A stretch of 64,000 bases of DNA from Corynebacterium sp. SCR221107 (GTDB lineage Bacteria; Actinomycetota; Actinomycetes; Mycobacteriales; Mycobacteriaceae): contig NZ_CP115670.1 in the NCBI RefSeq assembly GCF_027886475.1, forward strand, positions 1,054,001 to 1,118,000, given 5' to 3'. Shown here in pieces: positions 26,870-36,386 of the stretch. Made by a program: the position numbers and the translations under genes. Below the pieces are notes generated by a model, which did not search any database, was not told the origin of the DNA, and saw nothing but the letters and a program-made list of their open reading frames with translations. Position 1 is the first letter of the stretch; each line of letters opens with the position of its first letter.

Positions 26870-27787
26870 ATGACCGCAACCCTGCTGTGGTGCTACGAAT
26901 CAACAGCCACCATCAATGCCCCGGATCGCGTCATCAGCGTCTTGGAAGGTGATCTCGTCATCGCCCCCAACGGCGCTTTTTGCATGGGGGAGGGCACGGT
27001 CTGTGTCATGGAATATCCGAGCTTTCCGAAAACGGTGGGAGCTGCCACCCGCCGTATCCACCTAGGGTCCGAATGGAACGAGCGAATGCTCGAGGAGTTT
27101 TCCCGAAACCGGTTAGGTGCTACCACCCCCAGCGAGGAAATTCTTGCTGTCATCGACGCCCCTGTCACCGCGCCGGTGATGCCGCGTTCCGCCGCGGCGC
27201 ATGCGGTTGCCCAACAGCTGGTCGCACACCCGGCTAACCCCACGGAGCTCAAAGAACTCGCGCTCATGCAAGGGGTGAGTTCGCGCACCATTCAGCGCCA
27301 GTTCCAGTCCGAGACCGGGTTGGTGTTTAGCGAGTGGCGCGCCGGCCACCGCGTATTCGTGGCCAACGGGCTGCTCGCAGGCGGGATGACTATTGCCGAG
27401 GCCGCTGAGTTGGTGGGCTTCGGCGCGGCAAGTTCGCTGACGCGCGCCTTCAAGCGCCATACCGGTACCACGCCACGAGGCCGCGTGCAGCTTCATGGTG
27501 TGCCACAGTTGGCAGGGCTTACCACCTTCGCCCGCACCGATACCGACCTCGTCCTGTGGATGGCGAAGGGCACCGCAACGGTGACCACGTCCGGCTTCTG
27601 TCGCTTCGTTGGCGCTGGGGAAACAATTACCTTGCCCGCTCAAACCACCATGCGCGTGGATGTGGCCGCGGATTCGCTCGCACTTCCCATTCCACTGGCG
27701 GAGGCAACGAATATTACTAGCGTTTCTGACGCTGTTCGCAAAGCGGCGGGAACTAATGCCACCATGACTGCGTTGGTAGGGGTGTAA
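26870..27787 (+). CDS. ripA: AraC-family regulator, RipA ortholog (iron-sparing regulator)
   Basis: A 305-residue protein with an AraC-type DNA-binding domain in the middle (about 105-200): TELKELALMQGVSSRTIQRQFQSETG is the first HTH and GMTIAEAAELVGFGAASSLTRAFKRHTG the second, with PRGR ending it. In C. glutamicum RipA represses genes of iron-rich proteins (aconitase, succinate dehydrogenase, catechol dioxygenase, nitrate reductase) when iron is low, and is itself repressed by DtxR. Assignment rests on the unusual central HTH with a C-terminal extension, and on neighbours ppx upstream and a BI-1-like gene downstream. GGAGG precedes the ATG. Confidence 0.8.
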   Translation: MTATLLWCYESTATINAPDRVISVLEGDLVIAPNGAFCMGEGTVCVMEYPSFPKTVGAATRRIHLGSEWNERMLEEFSRNRLGATTPSEEILAVIDAPVTAPVMPRSAAAHAVAQQLVAHPANPTELKELALMQGVSSRTIQRQFQSETGLVFSEWRAGHRVFVANGLLAGGMTIAEAAELVGFGAASSLTRAFKRHTGTTPRGRVQLHGVPQLAGLTTFARTDTDLVLWMAKGTATVTTSGFCRFVGAGETITLPAQTTMRVDVAADSLALPIPLAEATNITSVSDAVRKAAGTNATMTALVGV

Positions 27788-27828
27788 TACGCAGTGATAC
27801 TAAAGGTGCGAAAGGAAAGTTCACCTTC

Positions 27829-28629
27829 ATGCGCAGTAGCAATCCAGTTCTCAGCTCGCTGACGGATGCCCGTCGGACCCGGGGTATGGCGTCCGACCCA
27901 TACGCTGGTTACTACAATCAGGCACCGGCTCAAACCTATGAGCGTCCGATGACCGTGGATGATGTGGTGACCAAGACCGGCATCACCTTGGGCGTCATCA
28001 TCGCCTTCGCCGTCGCCAACTTTGGCATCTCCCTTGTCAGCCCTGGTCTTGCCATGATGCTGACCATGGTCGGCGCCATCGGTGGCCTCATTACCGTTTT
28101 GATCTCTTCCTTTGGTAAGAAATTCGGTTCCAAGGCGGTCACCTTGGCTTATGCCGCATTTGAGGGACTGTTCGTCGGCGGCATTTCCCTCGTGCTCTCG
28201 GGCGCTATCGTCGGCAATGTCAACGCCGGTGCGCTGATCGGCCAGGCGGTGCTTGGTACGGTGGGTGTGTTCATCGGCATGCTGTACGTGTACAAGACGG
28301 GCGCCGTGAAGGTGACCCCGAAATTCAACCGCATCATGACCGCCTCCATGGTGGGTGTGCTGGTCTTGGTTCTGGGCAACTTGTTGCTCTCACTGTTCGG
28401 TGTGAACACCGGCCTTTACGGTGGCGGACCCATAGCCATCATCTTCTCGCTGGTCTGCATCGGCCTGGCAGCGATGAGCTTCCTGCAAGACTTTGACGTC
28501 GCAGACCGCCTCATCCGCCAGGGTGCGCCGGCAAACATGGCATGGGGCGTGGCCTTGGGGCTTGCCGTTACCCTGGTTTGGCTCTACACCGAGATCCTGC
28601 GCCTGCTGAGCTACTTCCAGCAGCGCTAA
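27829..28629 (+). CDS. Bax inhibitor-1/YccA family membrane protein
   Basis: A 266-residue protein with a roughly 50-residue hydrophilic N-terminus (NPVLSSLTD, PYAGYYNQAP, MTVDDVVTKTG) then seven predicted membrane segments. The pattern AYAAFEGLFVGGISL and the conserved DFDVADRLIRQGAP...WLYTEILRLLSYF match the actinobacterial BI-1/YccA-like group. Related TMBIM proteins are Ca2+ leak channels; the bacterial role is unknown. AAAGGAAAG lies upstream of the ATG, and the gene is 41 bp after ripA. Confidence 0.85.
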   Translation: MRSSNPVLSSLTDARRTRGMASDPYAGYYNQAPAQTYERPMTVDDVVTKTGITLGVIIAFAVANFGISLVSPGLAMMLTMVGAIGGLITVLISSFGKKFGSKAVTLAYAAFEGLFVGGISLVLSGAIVGNVNAGALIGQAVLGTVGVFIGMLYVYKTGAVKVTPKFNRIMTASMVGVLVLVLGNLLLSLFGVNTGLYGGGPIAIIFSLVCIGLAAMSFLQDFDVADRLIRQGAPANMAWGVALGLAVTLVWLYTEILRLLSYFQQR

Positions 28630-28678
28630 CTCCCACCTCATTCCCGGACTGCACCTCCACCGGGAAAAGGGTAGAACA

Positions 28679-28733
28679 AACGCCGAGCACGTGGTCTTCT
28701 TGGAAAACCAAGGATCACGTGCCCGGCGTTTTT
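28679..28733. terminator. Terminator, probably bidirectional, after the BI-1 gene
   Basis: Long stem with AACGCCGAGCACGTG on the left and CACGTGCCCGGCGTT on the right (one mismatch), followed by TTTTGG on the plus strand. It lies between the convergent BI-1 and lipoprotein genes. Confidence 0.7.
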
Positions 28734-28782
28734 GGTGTCCGCAGGAAAATACTAGAGGGGCTTGAGACCCCTATCTTTCGAC

Positions 28783-29400
28783 CTATGTCCGTACCGGAAC
28801 CCCGTCGAGGAGCAGGTCGCTAAATACCATGCCACCAGCGGCGAATTGAACAGGGTCGGTCAGCGTGACCTTGACCTGCTTACCGTCCTTCTCACCAATA
28901 CCTTCGGCCTTGTCACTATCCCAAGACTCCCACTCAATAGATGTCACTTTGTCGGACAGCTTGATGCAATCGGTGGTGATAGAACGAGGCTTGATCGTCG
29001 CCTCGTCCGCCGCGCAGTCCACCCACCCCGTCTGTTCCTGTTTGCCAGCCGTCGTGGTTGCCGAGGCTGCTTCTGAAGCCTGAGGCGCTGCGGTGGGCTC
29101 GAGGCTGGTAGCGGTGACAGAGGATGTAGCAGCAAGCGCTGAAGCCTCGCTCGCTTGCGTCGAGCTCGTCGGAGAAACGATTGAGGAAGCTCCCGAGGAG
29201 GCCAACGCACTCGAAGAGGCCGTAGCCGTGGCGGCGGCGGCCGAGGAGGACGTTTCCGTCGTTGTGGCGGTGCTTGTGGCGGGTGCGCTTTCTGCATCCC
29301 CGCAGGCACTGGTGGCAGAGGCGATAACGAATGCGATCGCCACGATGATGCCAAGGCCTCGGCCTCGGCGCGTGGGTAGTGCACGCATGGCTGTTCTCAT
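28783..29400 (-). CDS. Putative lipoprotein with Ser/Thr/Ala-rich linker
   Basis: A 205-residue secreted protein of unknown function. The N-terminus is MRTAMRALPTRRGRG, then a hydrophobic segment ending in ATSAC, a plausible lipobox with the modified Cys near residue 33. A low-complexity Ala/Ser/Thr linker (about 40-115) follows, typical of cell-wall-spanning corynebacterial proteins, then a compact domain with two Cys (WVDCAADE, TTDCIKL) that probably form a disulfide. A second ATG at 29388 is an equally good start. Confidence 0.75.
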   Translation of the reverse strand: MRTAMRALPTRRGRGLGIIVAIAFVIASATSACGDAESAPATSTATTTETSSSAAAATATASSSALASSGASSIVSPTSSTQASEASALAATSSVTATSLEPTAAPQASEAASATTTAGKQEQTGWVDCAADEATIKPRSITTDCIKLSDKVTSIEWESWDSDKAEGIGEKDGKQVKVTLTDPVQFAAGGMVFSDLLLDGVPVRT

Positions 29401-29417
29401 TTCGTGATTGCAGGGCA

Positions 29418-29450
29418 AAAGCCAGCGCCCCGATGAAAGGCACTGGCTTT
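29418..29450 (-). terminator. Terminator after greA
   Basis: Stem AAAGCCAG with CTGGCTTT (plus inner pairing GCGCC/GGCAC imperfect), and TTTTGCCC on the minus strand. It is 20 bp downstream of the greA stop. Confidence 0.7.
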
Positions 29451-29470
29451 GAGAATATTCGAAGGGGTAT

Positions 29471-29992
29471 TTAACCCTGACGCATGGTGGCAGCCTTGAG
29501 GGAGTCATAAGGCTCGGCGCTCACAACCGTCACGGAGATAACGTTGCCGTTCGGTGCGGTGTACTCGCGAGTCTCACCCTCTTGGGCGCCGACGATCGCG
29601 GCACCGAGCGGAGACTGCTCCGAGTAGGTCTCCAGATCCTTGTTGTCGGAAGCCGCAGCGCGGGTACCGATGAGGAAGGTTTCCTTGTTGTCCTTGTCGC
29701 CGTTGTAGTAGACGTGAACCACGGAACCCACGTGAGCCACGCCCTCGACGATGCCGGCGCGCTCGGTGGTGGAGTTGGCCAGAATCTCGGAGATTTGCTT
29801 GATGCGGGCTTCTTCCTGATCCTGCATCTCGCGAGCTGCGTCGTAGCCAGCGTTTTCCTTCAGGTCGCCTTCCTCGCGGCGCTCGTTAATCTCGGCGGCA
29901 ACGACAGGACGGTGGGCGATCAGGGCATTGAGCTCTTCTTCGAGCTTGGCCTTGGTTTCCGGCGTGATGTACTGCTTCTGATTGTCAGCCAT
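29471..29992 (-). CDS. greA: Transcription elongation factor GreA
   Basis: Rescues backtracked RNA polymerase by stimulating transcript cleavage. The 173-residue protein has the N-terminal coiled coil (about 10-75) whose tip carries the catalytic acidic pair in EEGDLKENAGYDAAREMQ, and a C-terminal FKBP-like domain ending YTAPNG...V. ATG 29992 is used because the conserved N-terminus begins there; the frame is open upstream. Upstream is a terminator hairpin of its own, and the promoter is probably between 30000 and 30170. Confidence 0.95.
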   Translation of the reverse strand: MADNQKQYITPETKAKLEEELNALIAHRPVVAAEINERREEGDLKENAGYDAAREMQDQEEARIKQISEILANSTTERAGIVEGVAHVGSVVHVYYNGDKDNKETFLIGTRAAASDNKDLETYSEQSPLGAAIVGAQEGETREYTAPNGNVISVTVVSAEPYDSLKAATMRQG

Positions 29993-30172
29993 AGTCTTTC
30001 CTGTCCTTGGGAGTGGGCATGATCTCGCTCCTTCTTCCACGGGTACGAACCAACTTGTAGACCTTGGTGCACCGTGAGTACACGACACCGTGGCTCATAG
30101 TTGGCCATCAAGGCGGTTGTACAAGTTGTCGTAGCGGTTGAATACGAGATTAATACGTTGGAACAAAAACCT

Positions 30173-30200
30173 CGCCCCGCACTTTCTAGGTCGCGGGGCG
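30173..30200 (-). terminator. Hairpin with T tract upstream of greA
   Basis: Perfect stem CGCCCCGC with GCGGGGCG and a 12-base loop, followed on the minus strand by AGGTTTTTGTTCC. It is 181 bp before the greA start and 287 bp after the DUF4307 stop, so it either ends the DUF4307 transcript or sits in a long greA leader. Confidence 0.65.
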
Positions 30201-30486
30201 TGAGAGATTAATGCCGTACATGTTAGCACAACCTGCGCGGATGCTTGTCCAAGGCGCGGATTTCATGGGGCGCGGTTTTTCGGGGTAGCGGCGCCCATGT
30301 GGAATGTCCAGCCAGCACGGTGACACGCGAACCAGTTCTCATGGGTTACCTTGGGTCAGAACATAGCCCTCAAGTGTGACATGGCGGCGCTGAATTACTA
30401 ATTAAACCATCCCCGCTGTTCGGGGCGTATTGCTTGCCGACGCTGATAGGTTGCCGGTGCTTGAGGCAGCCTTTCGAGTATTCGGC
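30201..30486. other. Intergenic region, no gene seen
   Basis: Between DUF4307 and the hairpin. It holds a short stem CCCCG with CGGGG near 30410-30425 that may help termination of the DUF4307 transcript. Short frames look like shadows. Confidence 0.4.
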
Positions 30487-30921
30487 CTAGCTTGGGACCT
30501 TGAGATAAAACGGCAGATCCTCGGAGCAGCCGTAGACATCTGCGGAGGCGGCCGCGCTCGTGGTGGTGATGTCGACCTCGATGCGCTGTACCTTTTCGCC
30601 GCCGGCGGGGATGACTACCTCACGACGTCCAACCTCACCGCGGTCATAATCGACGGCCGTGACGATGCAGTAGGACGGATTATCCGTAGACTTGCGGGTC
30701 ACATCGAACCACAGGCGCATCGTAGAGTCATTGACCTGCTCCACCGTCGCAGTCTTGCCGGAGATGGTGTTGTTTTTTTGAGAGTTATAAAGCTTGATCC
30801 CGGCGTAGCCAATGCCTAAGAGAATAACGATGACAACGACAACGATCAGTTTGCCGGACAAGGTTCCTCGAGTAGTTTCTGATTCCTGTTCATAGCGCTG
30901 CCGTGGCGTCGAAGCCGTCAT
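30487..30921 (-). CDS. DUF4307 membrane protein
   Basis: A 144-residue bitopic protein: about 24 hydrophilic residues, one membrane helix (about 25-45), then an extracytoplasmic beta-rich domain with VDYDRGEVGRREVVIPAG and a YGC motif. Matches DUF4307, an actinobacterial family always near mca and greA (Rv1081c-like). Function unknown. Divergent from mca. Confidence 0.8.
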   Translation of the reverse strand: MTASTPRQRYEQESETTRGTLSGKLIVVVVIVILLGIGYAGIKLYNSQKNNTISGKTATVEQVNDSTMRLWFDVTRKSTDNPSYCIVTAVDYDRGEVGRREVVIPAGGEKVQRIEVDITTTSAAASADVYGCSEDLPFYLKVPS

Positions 30922-31256
30922 AAGTTGGAAGTCCCTACCTCAATCAATGTGCGACGCCGTCACGAGGCGCCCAGGCGCAGCCAAGTAAAGCTGCAATGTC
31001 AACGACACATTCTAGCCTATGAGGGCCGCGGGTTAAGATGGAAGAAATCCACGGTTCGGTGATGAGTGCGTGGTAAAAGACGCGGTGAAAAGGACTGCCT
31101 TCCACCGATCTTCGGCCTCGACTTTGAATAGGTGTGTTCAAAGACACCTGTTCTCATGGATCCTCCGTCTCATGGGGGAGGGTACCCACAGGCACCAACC
31201 TAGTGAAGTGGCCCGCACCAGGGCTGGAAAACATTGCGAAAGGCTAAGGAAAAACA
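30922..31256. other. Divergent promoter region between DUF4307 and mca
   Basis: 335 bp with no gene. An inverted repeat GAATAGGTGT...ACACCTGTTC (31126-31152, 8-nt loop) lies about 105 bp before the mca start and could be an operator or a leader hairpin. An AAGGCTAAGGA element before the ATG gives the ribosome-binding site. Confidence 0.4.
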
Positions 31257-32132
31257 ATGGCGGGACTGCGGTTGCTGGCTATCCATGCGCACCCTGACGA
31301 TGAATCGAGCAAAGCTGCGGCAACGATGGCGCGCTATGTCGACGAGGGAAACCGAGTGAAGGTCCTGACGTGTACGGGCGGGGAGCGCGGGGATGTCCTT
31401 AATCCGGCCATGGATCGTCCGGTTGTGAAAGAAAACATAGGTGCGATCCGTCGCGAAGAGATGGCCAATGCGATCAAGGCGCTTGGTGTGGAACACGAGT
31501 GGCTCGGCTACGTCGACTCAGGCCTGCCCGAAGGCGATCCGCTGCCGCCATTACCAGAGGGGTCATTCGCGCTTGCAGACACCGAGGAAGTGGTGCAAAA
31601 GGTGGTCAAGGTCATTCGGGAATTTCGCCCGCACGTGATCATCACCTACGACGAAAACGGTGGCTATCCGCACCCCGATCACCTCAAGGTGCATGAGGTT
31701 TCGATGATCGCCTGGGAAAAGTCCGGGGAGCAGGATTACCACCCCGAACTGGGGCAGGCGTGGACCCCATTGAAGCTGTACTACACCCATGGATTCATCC
31801 GCCAGCGCATGCAAATGTTCCATGATCTGCTCGTCGAGCAGGGCAAGGAAAGCCCCTACGCAGAAATCCTGGATCGATGGAAGGCCAACCAGGCTGACAC
31901 CATGGCTCGCGTGACCACCCAGGTCAATGTGGAGCGTTGGTTCGACCGGCGCGATGCGGCTCTGAAGGCGCACGCAACCCAGATCGACCCGGCGGGAACT
32001 TTCTTCGCCACTCCGGTCGAGGTGCAGCGTCGATTGTGGCCCACGGAGGAGTTCGAACTGGCCAAGACTCGCGTTTCTACCTCCTTGCCGGAGGATGACC
32101 TTTTTGCAGGGATTGAAAAAGCGTTAGACTAA
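31257..32132 (+). CDS. mca: Mycothiol S-conjugate amidase
   Basis: Zinc amidase that cleaves mycothiol conjugates of electrophiles, releasing mercapturic acids for export. The 291-residue protein has the family zinc motif AHAHPDDES (His12, Asp14, Asp15) and the second ligand block PHPDH with His139 and His142. The long C-terminal part (RQRMQMFHDLL, WFDRRDAALKAHATQIDP) distinguishes Mca from the shorter MshB deacetylase. It heads a run with a small membrane protein and a Z-prenyl synthase, as in M. tuberculosis Rv1082-Rv1086. Confidence 0.93.
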   Translation: MAGLRLLAIHAHPDDESSKAAATMARYVDEGNRVKVLTCTGGERGDVLNPAMDRPVVKENIGAIRREEMANAIKALGVEHEWLGYVDSGLPEGDPLPPLPEGSFALADTEEVVQKVVKVIREFRPHVIITYDENGGYPHPDHLKVHEVSMIAWEKSGEQDYHPELGQAWTPLKLYYTHGFIRQRMQMFHDLLVEQGKESPYAEILDRWKANQADTMARVTTQVNVERWFDRRDAALKAHATQIDPAGTFFATPVEVQRRLWPTEEFELAKTRVSTSLPEDDLFAGIEKALD

Positions 32133-32162
32133 TCCGGACAACTTACACATTTGGAGGACGCA

Positions 32163-32453
32163 ATGCAGGTTTCCACCTTGGCTTACGACACGGTGATGTT
32201 CCTAGCCCAGCAAGATGTCGGGCCTGAAGGCTCGGAGTTCGGCAAGGCATCGCCGATCGGCTGGCTGGTCATCGTGGCTCTGCTCGCAGTGGTATTAGTC
32301 CTAGGTTGGGCGTTTCACCGCCGCTATAGCCGTATGAATCGACGCACGATGTTTGCCGAGGCGCATGGCATCGATCCTTTCGATGAGAAGACACTGGATG
32401 CGGCGATGGAGGAAGCCGGAGTCTCGGATAAGCGCAAAAAGCTGTGGATCTAG
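32163..32453 (+). CDS. Small conserved membrane protein downstream of mca
   Basis: A 96-residue protein with one membrane helix (about residues 33-50) and a basic cytoplasmic tail (RRYSRMNRRTMFAEAHGIDPFDEKTLDAAMEEAG). GGAGG is 7 bp before ATG 32163. Rv1083-like proteins with this position are widespread in actinobacteria; function unknown. Confidence 0.8.
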   Translation: MQVSTLAYDTVMFLAQQDVGPEGSEFGKASPIGWLVIVALLAVVLVLGWAFHRRYSRMNRRTMFAEAHGIDPFDEKTLDAAMEEAGVSDKRKKLWI

Positions 32454-32473
32454 GTTTGGATCTGCCAAGGGGA

Positions 32474-33295
32474 ATGGATCGAAAAATGGTTGGCGAGACT
32501 GGACGCAGGGCGAAAAACCTGGTCAAGGGGCTCATCAAGGAGGCGCTGTATCCCTTTTATGAGCGCCGACTGCTCAAGGAAATCGCCCACGTGCGTCAGC
32601 CAAAGCACGTGGCCGTCATGTGTGACGGCAACCGTCGTTGGGCTCGTGAGGCCGGGTTTGCCGATGTCACGCATGGGCATCGCGTTGGCGCCCAAAAGAT
32701 TGGGGAGCTAGTTCGCTGGAGCGAGCCCACAGATGTTGAGCTGATCACCGTCTACCTTTTGTCCACCGAAAACCTCGGTCGCTCCGATGACGAGCTTCAA
32801 CTCCTGTTCGACATCATCGCCGACGTAGTCGACGAGCTTTCCACAGCCGAGGTCAACTGCAGGCTCCGGCTCGTGGGCCACCTCGATTTGCTTCCCGACG
32901 ATTTCCGCAGGCGCCTCGAACAGGCCGCCGCCCACACCAATGGGCACACCGGCAAATCGGTCAACATTGCCGTCGGTTATGGCGGGCGCCAAGAAATCGT
33001 GGACGCGGTGCGCGAGCTGGTTTCCCAAGAGGCGAAAAAGGGGACCTCCATGGACGAGCTGGGGACGAAGATCACCGTCGACTCGATCAGCAGCCACCTG
33101 TACACCTCGGGTCAGCCGGATCCCGATTTGGTCATCCGCACCTCTGGTGAGCAGCGCCTGTCCGGTTTCCTACTCTGGCAGTCCGCCTACTCGGAGATCT
33201 GGTTTACTGATACTTATTGGCCCGCCTTCCGCCGCTTGGACTTCCTGCGCGCCATGCGCGATTATTCCAAGCGAAATCGGCGCTTTGGCAAATAG
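32474..33295 (+). CDS. Cis-prenyltransferase, Z-farnesyl diphosphate synthase type
   Basis: A 273-residue UppS-fold enzyme. Catalytic loop CDGNRRWAREAG has Arg where long-chain UppS has Gly in DGNGRWA, as in M. tuberculosis Rv1086, which makes omega-E,Z-farnesyl diphosphate for decaprenyl phosphate synthesis. VYLLSTENL, NIAVGYGGRQEIVDAVREL and the C-terminal PDPDLVIRTSGEQRLSGFLLWQSAYSE-like block are near identical to that family. The start is uncertain: GTG 32444 overlaps the previous gene, ATG 32474 is adjacent to AAGGGGA, and ATG 32486 is also possible. Confidence 0.9.
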   Translation: MDRKMVGETGRRAKNLVKGLIKEALYPFYERRLLKEIAHVRQPKHVAVMCDGNRRWAREAGFADVTHGHRVGAQKIGELVRWSEPTDVELITVYLLSTENLGRSDDELQLLFDIIADVVDELSTAEVNCRLRLVGHLDLLPDDFRRRLEQAAAHTNGHTGKSVNIAVGYGGRQEIVDAVRELVSQEAKKGTSMDELGTKITVDSISSHLYTSGQPDPDLVIRTSGEQRLSGFLLWQSAYSEIWFTDTYWPAFRRLDFLRAMRDYSKRNRRFGK

Positions 33296-33365
33296 CGCGC
33301 ACCCAGCCAGTGACGCCTTTTCACCCACGAGGCGAGCGCCTAGCGCTTGCACCAAGAAGGTAAGA

Positions 33366-33887
33366 ATGCACATTCGTTTCCGCTCCGAGTATGGCTCCAC
33401 CGAGCGATATGCACAAGAACTGGCCCGGATGCTTGGTACCTCGGCCCACGACCTTGATGTTCCCGTGCCTGACGACGGTCGCCCGGTCATCTATTTGTCC
33501 TATGTGCACGGCCCCGTCATTCCGGCCGCCAAGAAGGCGTCGGAAAGCCTGCACAATCAGGGCGAGCAGAACGCACCGCACCGAGCAGTGGCAGTGGTAA
33601 CGGTGGGCATGACCCCGATTGATGCCGCTATTTCGGCCAATCGCACTCAATCGCAAGTCCCTGATGGTGTTACCTGCTTTTATTTAAGTGGGCACCTCGA
33701 TTATGCGCGTCTAAGCCACGCGCACCGAGCCACGATGACGACAATCGTATCCGCGCTCAAGCTCAAACCAGTGAAATCTGCGGTAGACCGCAATCTGATC
33801 GACACCTTCGGCCTTGATACCGACCGTGTGGATTTTGCCGAGCTTGGCCCGATCGTCGACTGGGCCACAGCCCGCGTTCGCGCCTAG
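33366..33887 (+). CDS. Flavodoxin-like domain protein
   Basis: A 173-residue protein starting [24 protein letters not shown], a flavodoxin-type phosphate loop of the SxYGSTxxYA kind, followed by [16 protein letters not shown], a fit to flavin-ring contacts. It may be a FMN protein related to menaquinone-dependent protoporphyrinogen oxidases, but the usual catalytic context is absent, so only the fold is claimed. AAGG precedes the ATG. Its last 4 bases overlap coaA, convergent. Confidence 0.65.
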   Translation: MHIRFRSEYGSTERYAQELARMLGTSAHDLDVPVPDDGRPVIYLSYVHGPVIPAAKKASESLHNQGEQNAPHRAVAVVTVGMTPIDAAISANRTQSQVPDGVTCFYLSGHLDYARLSHAHRATMTTIVSALKLKPVKSAVDRNLIDTFGLDTDRVDFAELGPIVDWATARVRA

Positions 33888-34810
33888 ATCTTGCGCATGC
33901 GCACGCGGTTGACCGAATGATCCGACCCCTTGACCAGCACTAATGATGCCCGCACGCGCGTTGGAAGGATGTTTTCCATCAGGTTAGGCAGGTTGATGGT
34001 TTGCCAGATCTTGCGGGCTTCATCGACCGCGTCATCGTCGGGAAGCTCAGCATAGTGGGAAAAGTGCGCGTTCGGGGCGCGGAACGCTGACGTGCGCAAT
34101 TCTAGGAAGCGCTCGATATACCAACGCTCGATGTCAGCGGTTTTGGCGTCGACGTAGACGGAGAAATCGAAGAGATCGGAGATGACGAGGGTTGGTCCGG
34201 TCTGCAGGACGTTGAGCCCTTCGACAATGAGAATGTCTGGCCGATTGACCGTGATGACCTGATCCGGCACGCGGTCATACAGCGTATGCGAATACACCGG
34301 CGCCGTCACATTGGCTTTGCCGGATTTCACGTCGGTGACGAAGCGTAAAAGTGCGCGCTGGTCATAGCTTTCCGGATACCCCTTCCGGCTCATGATCCCC
34401 TTGGCGTTTAATTCGGCGGCGGGTAGCAGGAAGCCGTCGGTGGTCACCAGATCAACGCGCGGATGGGAGTCCCAGCGCTGCAGTAGAACTTGCAAAAGGC
34501 GAGCGGTGGTGGATTTTCCTACCGCAACCGAGCCAGCTACACCGATGACAAACGGGATGTGCTGGAATTGGTCGCCGAGAAAGATTTCGGTGGCGGCAGT
34601 TAATTCCTGGCGAGCCTGAACCTGCAAATGAATCAGACGAGACAGGGGCAGGTACACCTCGGCGACTTCCTCAAGGTCAATGTTTTCACCTATGCCTCGC
34701 AGCTCCACGACCTCTTCTTCGGTAAGAACCTGAGGCATGGACTGTCGGAGTTGACGCCAGCTTTTTCTATCGAAATCGAGATAAGGGCTGGAATCTTTGG
34801 GGCGAGCCAT
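33884..34810 (-). CDS. coaA: Pantothenate kinase type I
   Basis: First committed step of CoA synthesis. The 308-residue protein has the Walker A loop [11 protein letters not shown] at residues 90-100, VTTDGFLLP, the substrate lid [10 protein letters not shown], and [21 protein letters not shown], all typical of PanK-I. Start ATG 34810. Divergent from glyA and convergent with the flavodoxin-like gene. Confidence 0.95.
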   Translation of the reverse strand: MARPKDSSPYLDFDRKSWRQLRQSMPQVLTEEEVVELRGIGENIDLEEVAEVYLPLSRLIHLQVQARQELTAATEIFLGDQFQHIPFVIGVAGSVAVGKSTTARLLQVLLQRWDSHPRVDLVTTDGFLLPAAELNAKGIMSRKGYPESYDQRALLRFVTDVKSGKANVTAPVYSHTLYDRVPDQVITVNRPDILIVEGLNVLQTGPTLVISDLFDFSVYVDAKTADIERWYIERFLELRTSAFRAPNAHFSHYAELPDDDAVDEARKIWQTINLPNLMENILPTRVRASLVLVKGSDHSVNRVRMRKI

Positions 34811-35033
34811 ACCATCTATTGTGCATGGCGTGTGATGAGGAAACCAAACTACCCCGTTAGTAGGTAGGCTCGGAAGGCGCGTCCGCTAAGCTAAGTGCGA
34901 GACCTCACCGTGGGCGATGTCTTTGAGTAATACCTTGTGTTAACCCCTGCGTAGAACCCAAGCACGACGACCGTGAGTGACGATCATAAATGTGACCGCG
35001 AGGAATGACTAGGAAAGGTGCATTTGCTCCGCC

Positions 35034-36323
35034 ATGACAGATGATATTCGCAACCAGCCCCTGGCAGAAGTAGACCCAGAGGTGGCAGCAGCGATCGCAG
35101 GCGAGCTGAATCGTCAGCGTTCGACCCTGGAAATGATTGCTTCCGAAAACTTCGTCCCGCGCGCTGTGCTGCAGGCTCAGGGCTCGGTCTTTACCAACAA
35201 GTACGCTGAGGGTTACCCTGGCCGCCGCTACTACGGTGGTTGCGAGAATGCCGATATTGTTGAGGATCTCGCCCGCAACCGCGCCAAGGAGCTCTTCGGT
35301 GCCGAGTTCGCCAACGTGCAGCCGCACGCAGGCGCGCAGGCCAATGCCGCCGTGCTGATGGCACTGGCTAACCCTGGTGAGAAGATCATGGGTCTGTCTC
35401 TGGCTCACGGTGGCCACCTGACCCACGGCATGCACCTGAACTTCTCCGGCAAGCTCTATGAAGTTGCCGCCTATGAGGTGGATCCGCAGACCTTCCGCGT
35501 GGATATGGACAAGCTGCGTGAGCAGGCCTTGGCCGAGCGCCCGCAGGTGCTCATCGCCGGTTGGTCCGCCTACCCGCGCCAGCAGGACTTCGAGGCTTTC
35601 CGTTCCATCGCCGATGAGGTCGGTGCCAAGCTGTGGGTGGATATGGCTCACTTTGCAGGACTGGTTGCCGCTGGCCTGCACCCAACGCCTGTGCCGCACG
35701 CTGACGTGGTCTCCACCACCGTTCACAAGACCCTGGGTGGTCCTCGTTCCGGCATGATCCTGGCTAAGCAGGAGTGGGCAAAGAAGCTCAACTCCGCAGT
35801 GTTCCCGGGACAGCAGGGCGGCCCGCTCATGCACGCTATCGCTGGCAAGGCCGTTGCGCTGAAGATTGCCGGTACTCCCGAGTTCAAGGAGCGTCAGGAG
35901 CGCACCTTGGAGGGCGCGAAGATCATCGCTGAACGACTGACCGCCGTCGATGCGAAGGCCGCCGGCGTCGATGTGCTCACCGGTGGCACCGACGTCCACT
36001 TGGTGCTGGCCGACCTGCGCAACTCCGACATGGATGGTCAGCAGGCCGAGGATCTGTTGCACGAGGTTGGCATCACCGTCAACCGCAACGCTGTGCCTTT
36101 CGATCCGCGCCCGCCGATGGTGACCTCCGGCCTGCGTATCGGTACCCCGGCCCTGGCTACCCGCGGCTTCGATGCCCCAGCCTTCACTGAGGTCGCCGAC
36201 ATCATCGCTACCGCGCTGATCAACGGCCAAAACACAGACGTCGAGGCTCTGCGCGCCCGCGTCACCAAGCTTGCTGAGCAGTACCCGCTCTACGAAGGCT
36301 TGGAGGAGTGGAAGCTGGCCTAA
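35034..36323 (+). CDS. glyA: Serine hydroxymethyltransferase
   Basis: PLP enzyme that converts serine and tetrahydrofolate to glycine and methylene-tetrahydrofolate. The 429-residue protein has the N-terminal [26 protein letters not shown], and the PLP lysine Lys232 in [13 protein letters not shown]. Codon use is highly optimised. Upstream, AGGAAAGG is the ribosome-binding site; the 220-bp divergent region to coaA presumably carries the GlyR/SigB-type promoter seen in C. glutamicum, but I could not pinpoint it. Confidence 0.96.
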   Translation: MTDDIRNQPLAEVDPEVAAAIAGELNRQRSTLEMIASENFVPRAVLQAQGSVFTNKYAEGYPGRRYYGGCENADIVEDLARNRAKELFGAEFANVQPHAGAQANAAVLMALANPGEKIMGLSLAHGGHLTHGMHLNFSGKLYEVAAYEVDPQTFRVDMDKLREQALAERPQVLIAGWSAYPRQQDFEAFRSIADEVGAKLWVDMAHFAGLVAAGLHPTPVPHADVVSTTVHKTLGGPRSGMILAKQEWAKKLNSAVFPGQQGGPLMHAIAGKAVALKIAGTPEFKERQERTLEGAKIIAERLTAVDAKAAGVDVLTGGTDVHLVLADLRNSDMDGQQAEDLLHEVGITVNRNAVPFDPRPPMVTSGLRIGTPALATRGFDAPAFTEVADIIATALINGQNTDVEALRARVTKLAEQYPLYEGLEEWKLA

Positions 36324-36344
36324 GGTCAGTGCGCCCCAAACACT

Positions 36345-36385
36345 TAAGCCTGAAGCATCGTCCAACCGATGATGCTTCAGGCTTT
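36345..36385 (+). terminator. Terminator between glyA and pxpC
   Basis: Stem AAGCCTGAAGCATCG with CGATGATGCTTCAGGCTT (one bulge region) and TTTTTC on the plus strand. It ends 1 bp before the pxpC stop codon and probably serves both convergent genes. Confidence 0.8.
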
Positions 36386-36386
36386 T

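Noticed and set aside
30405..30430. CRISPR-repeat-like segment (CCATCCCCGCTGTTCGGGGCG)
   Set aside because: Resembles part of a type I-E repeat stem only by chance; there is one copy and no spacers or cas genes.
34905..36365. 486-residue minus-strand open frame
   Set aside because: Antisense shadow of glyA, whose signature motifs are all on the plus strand.
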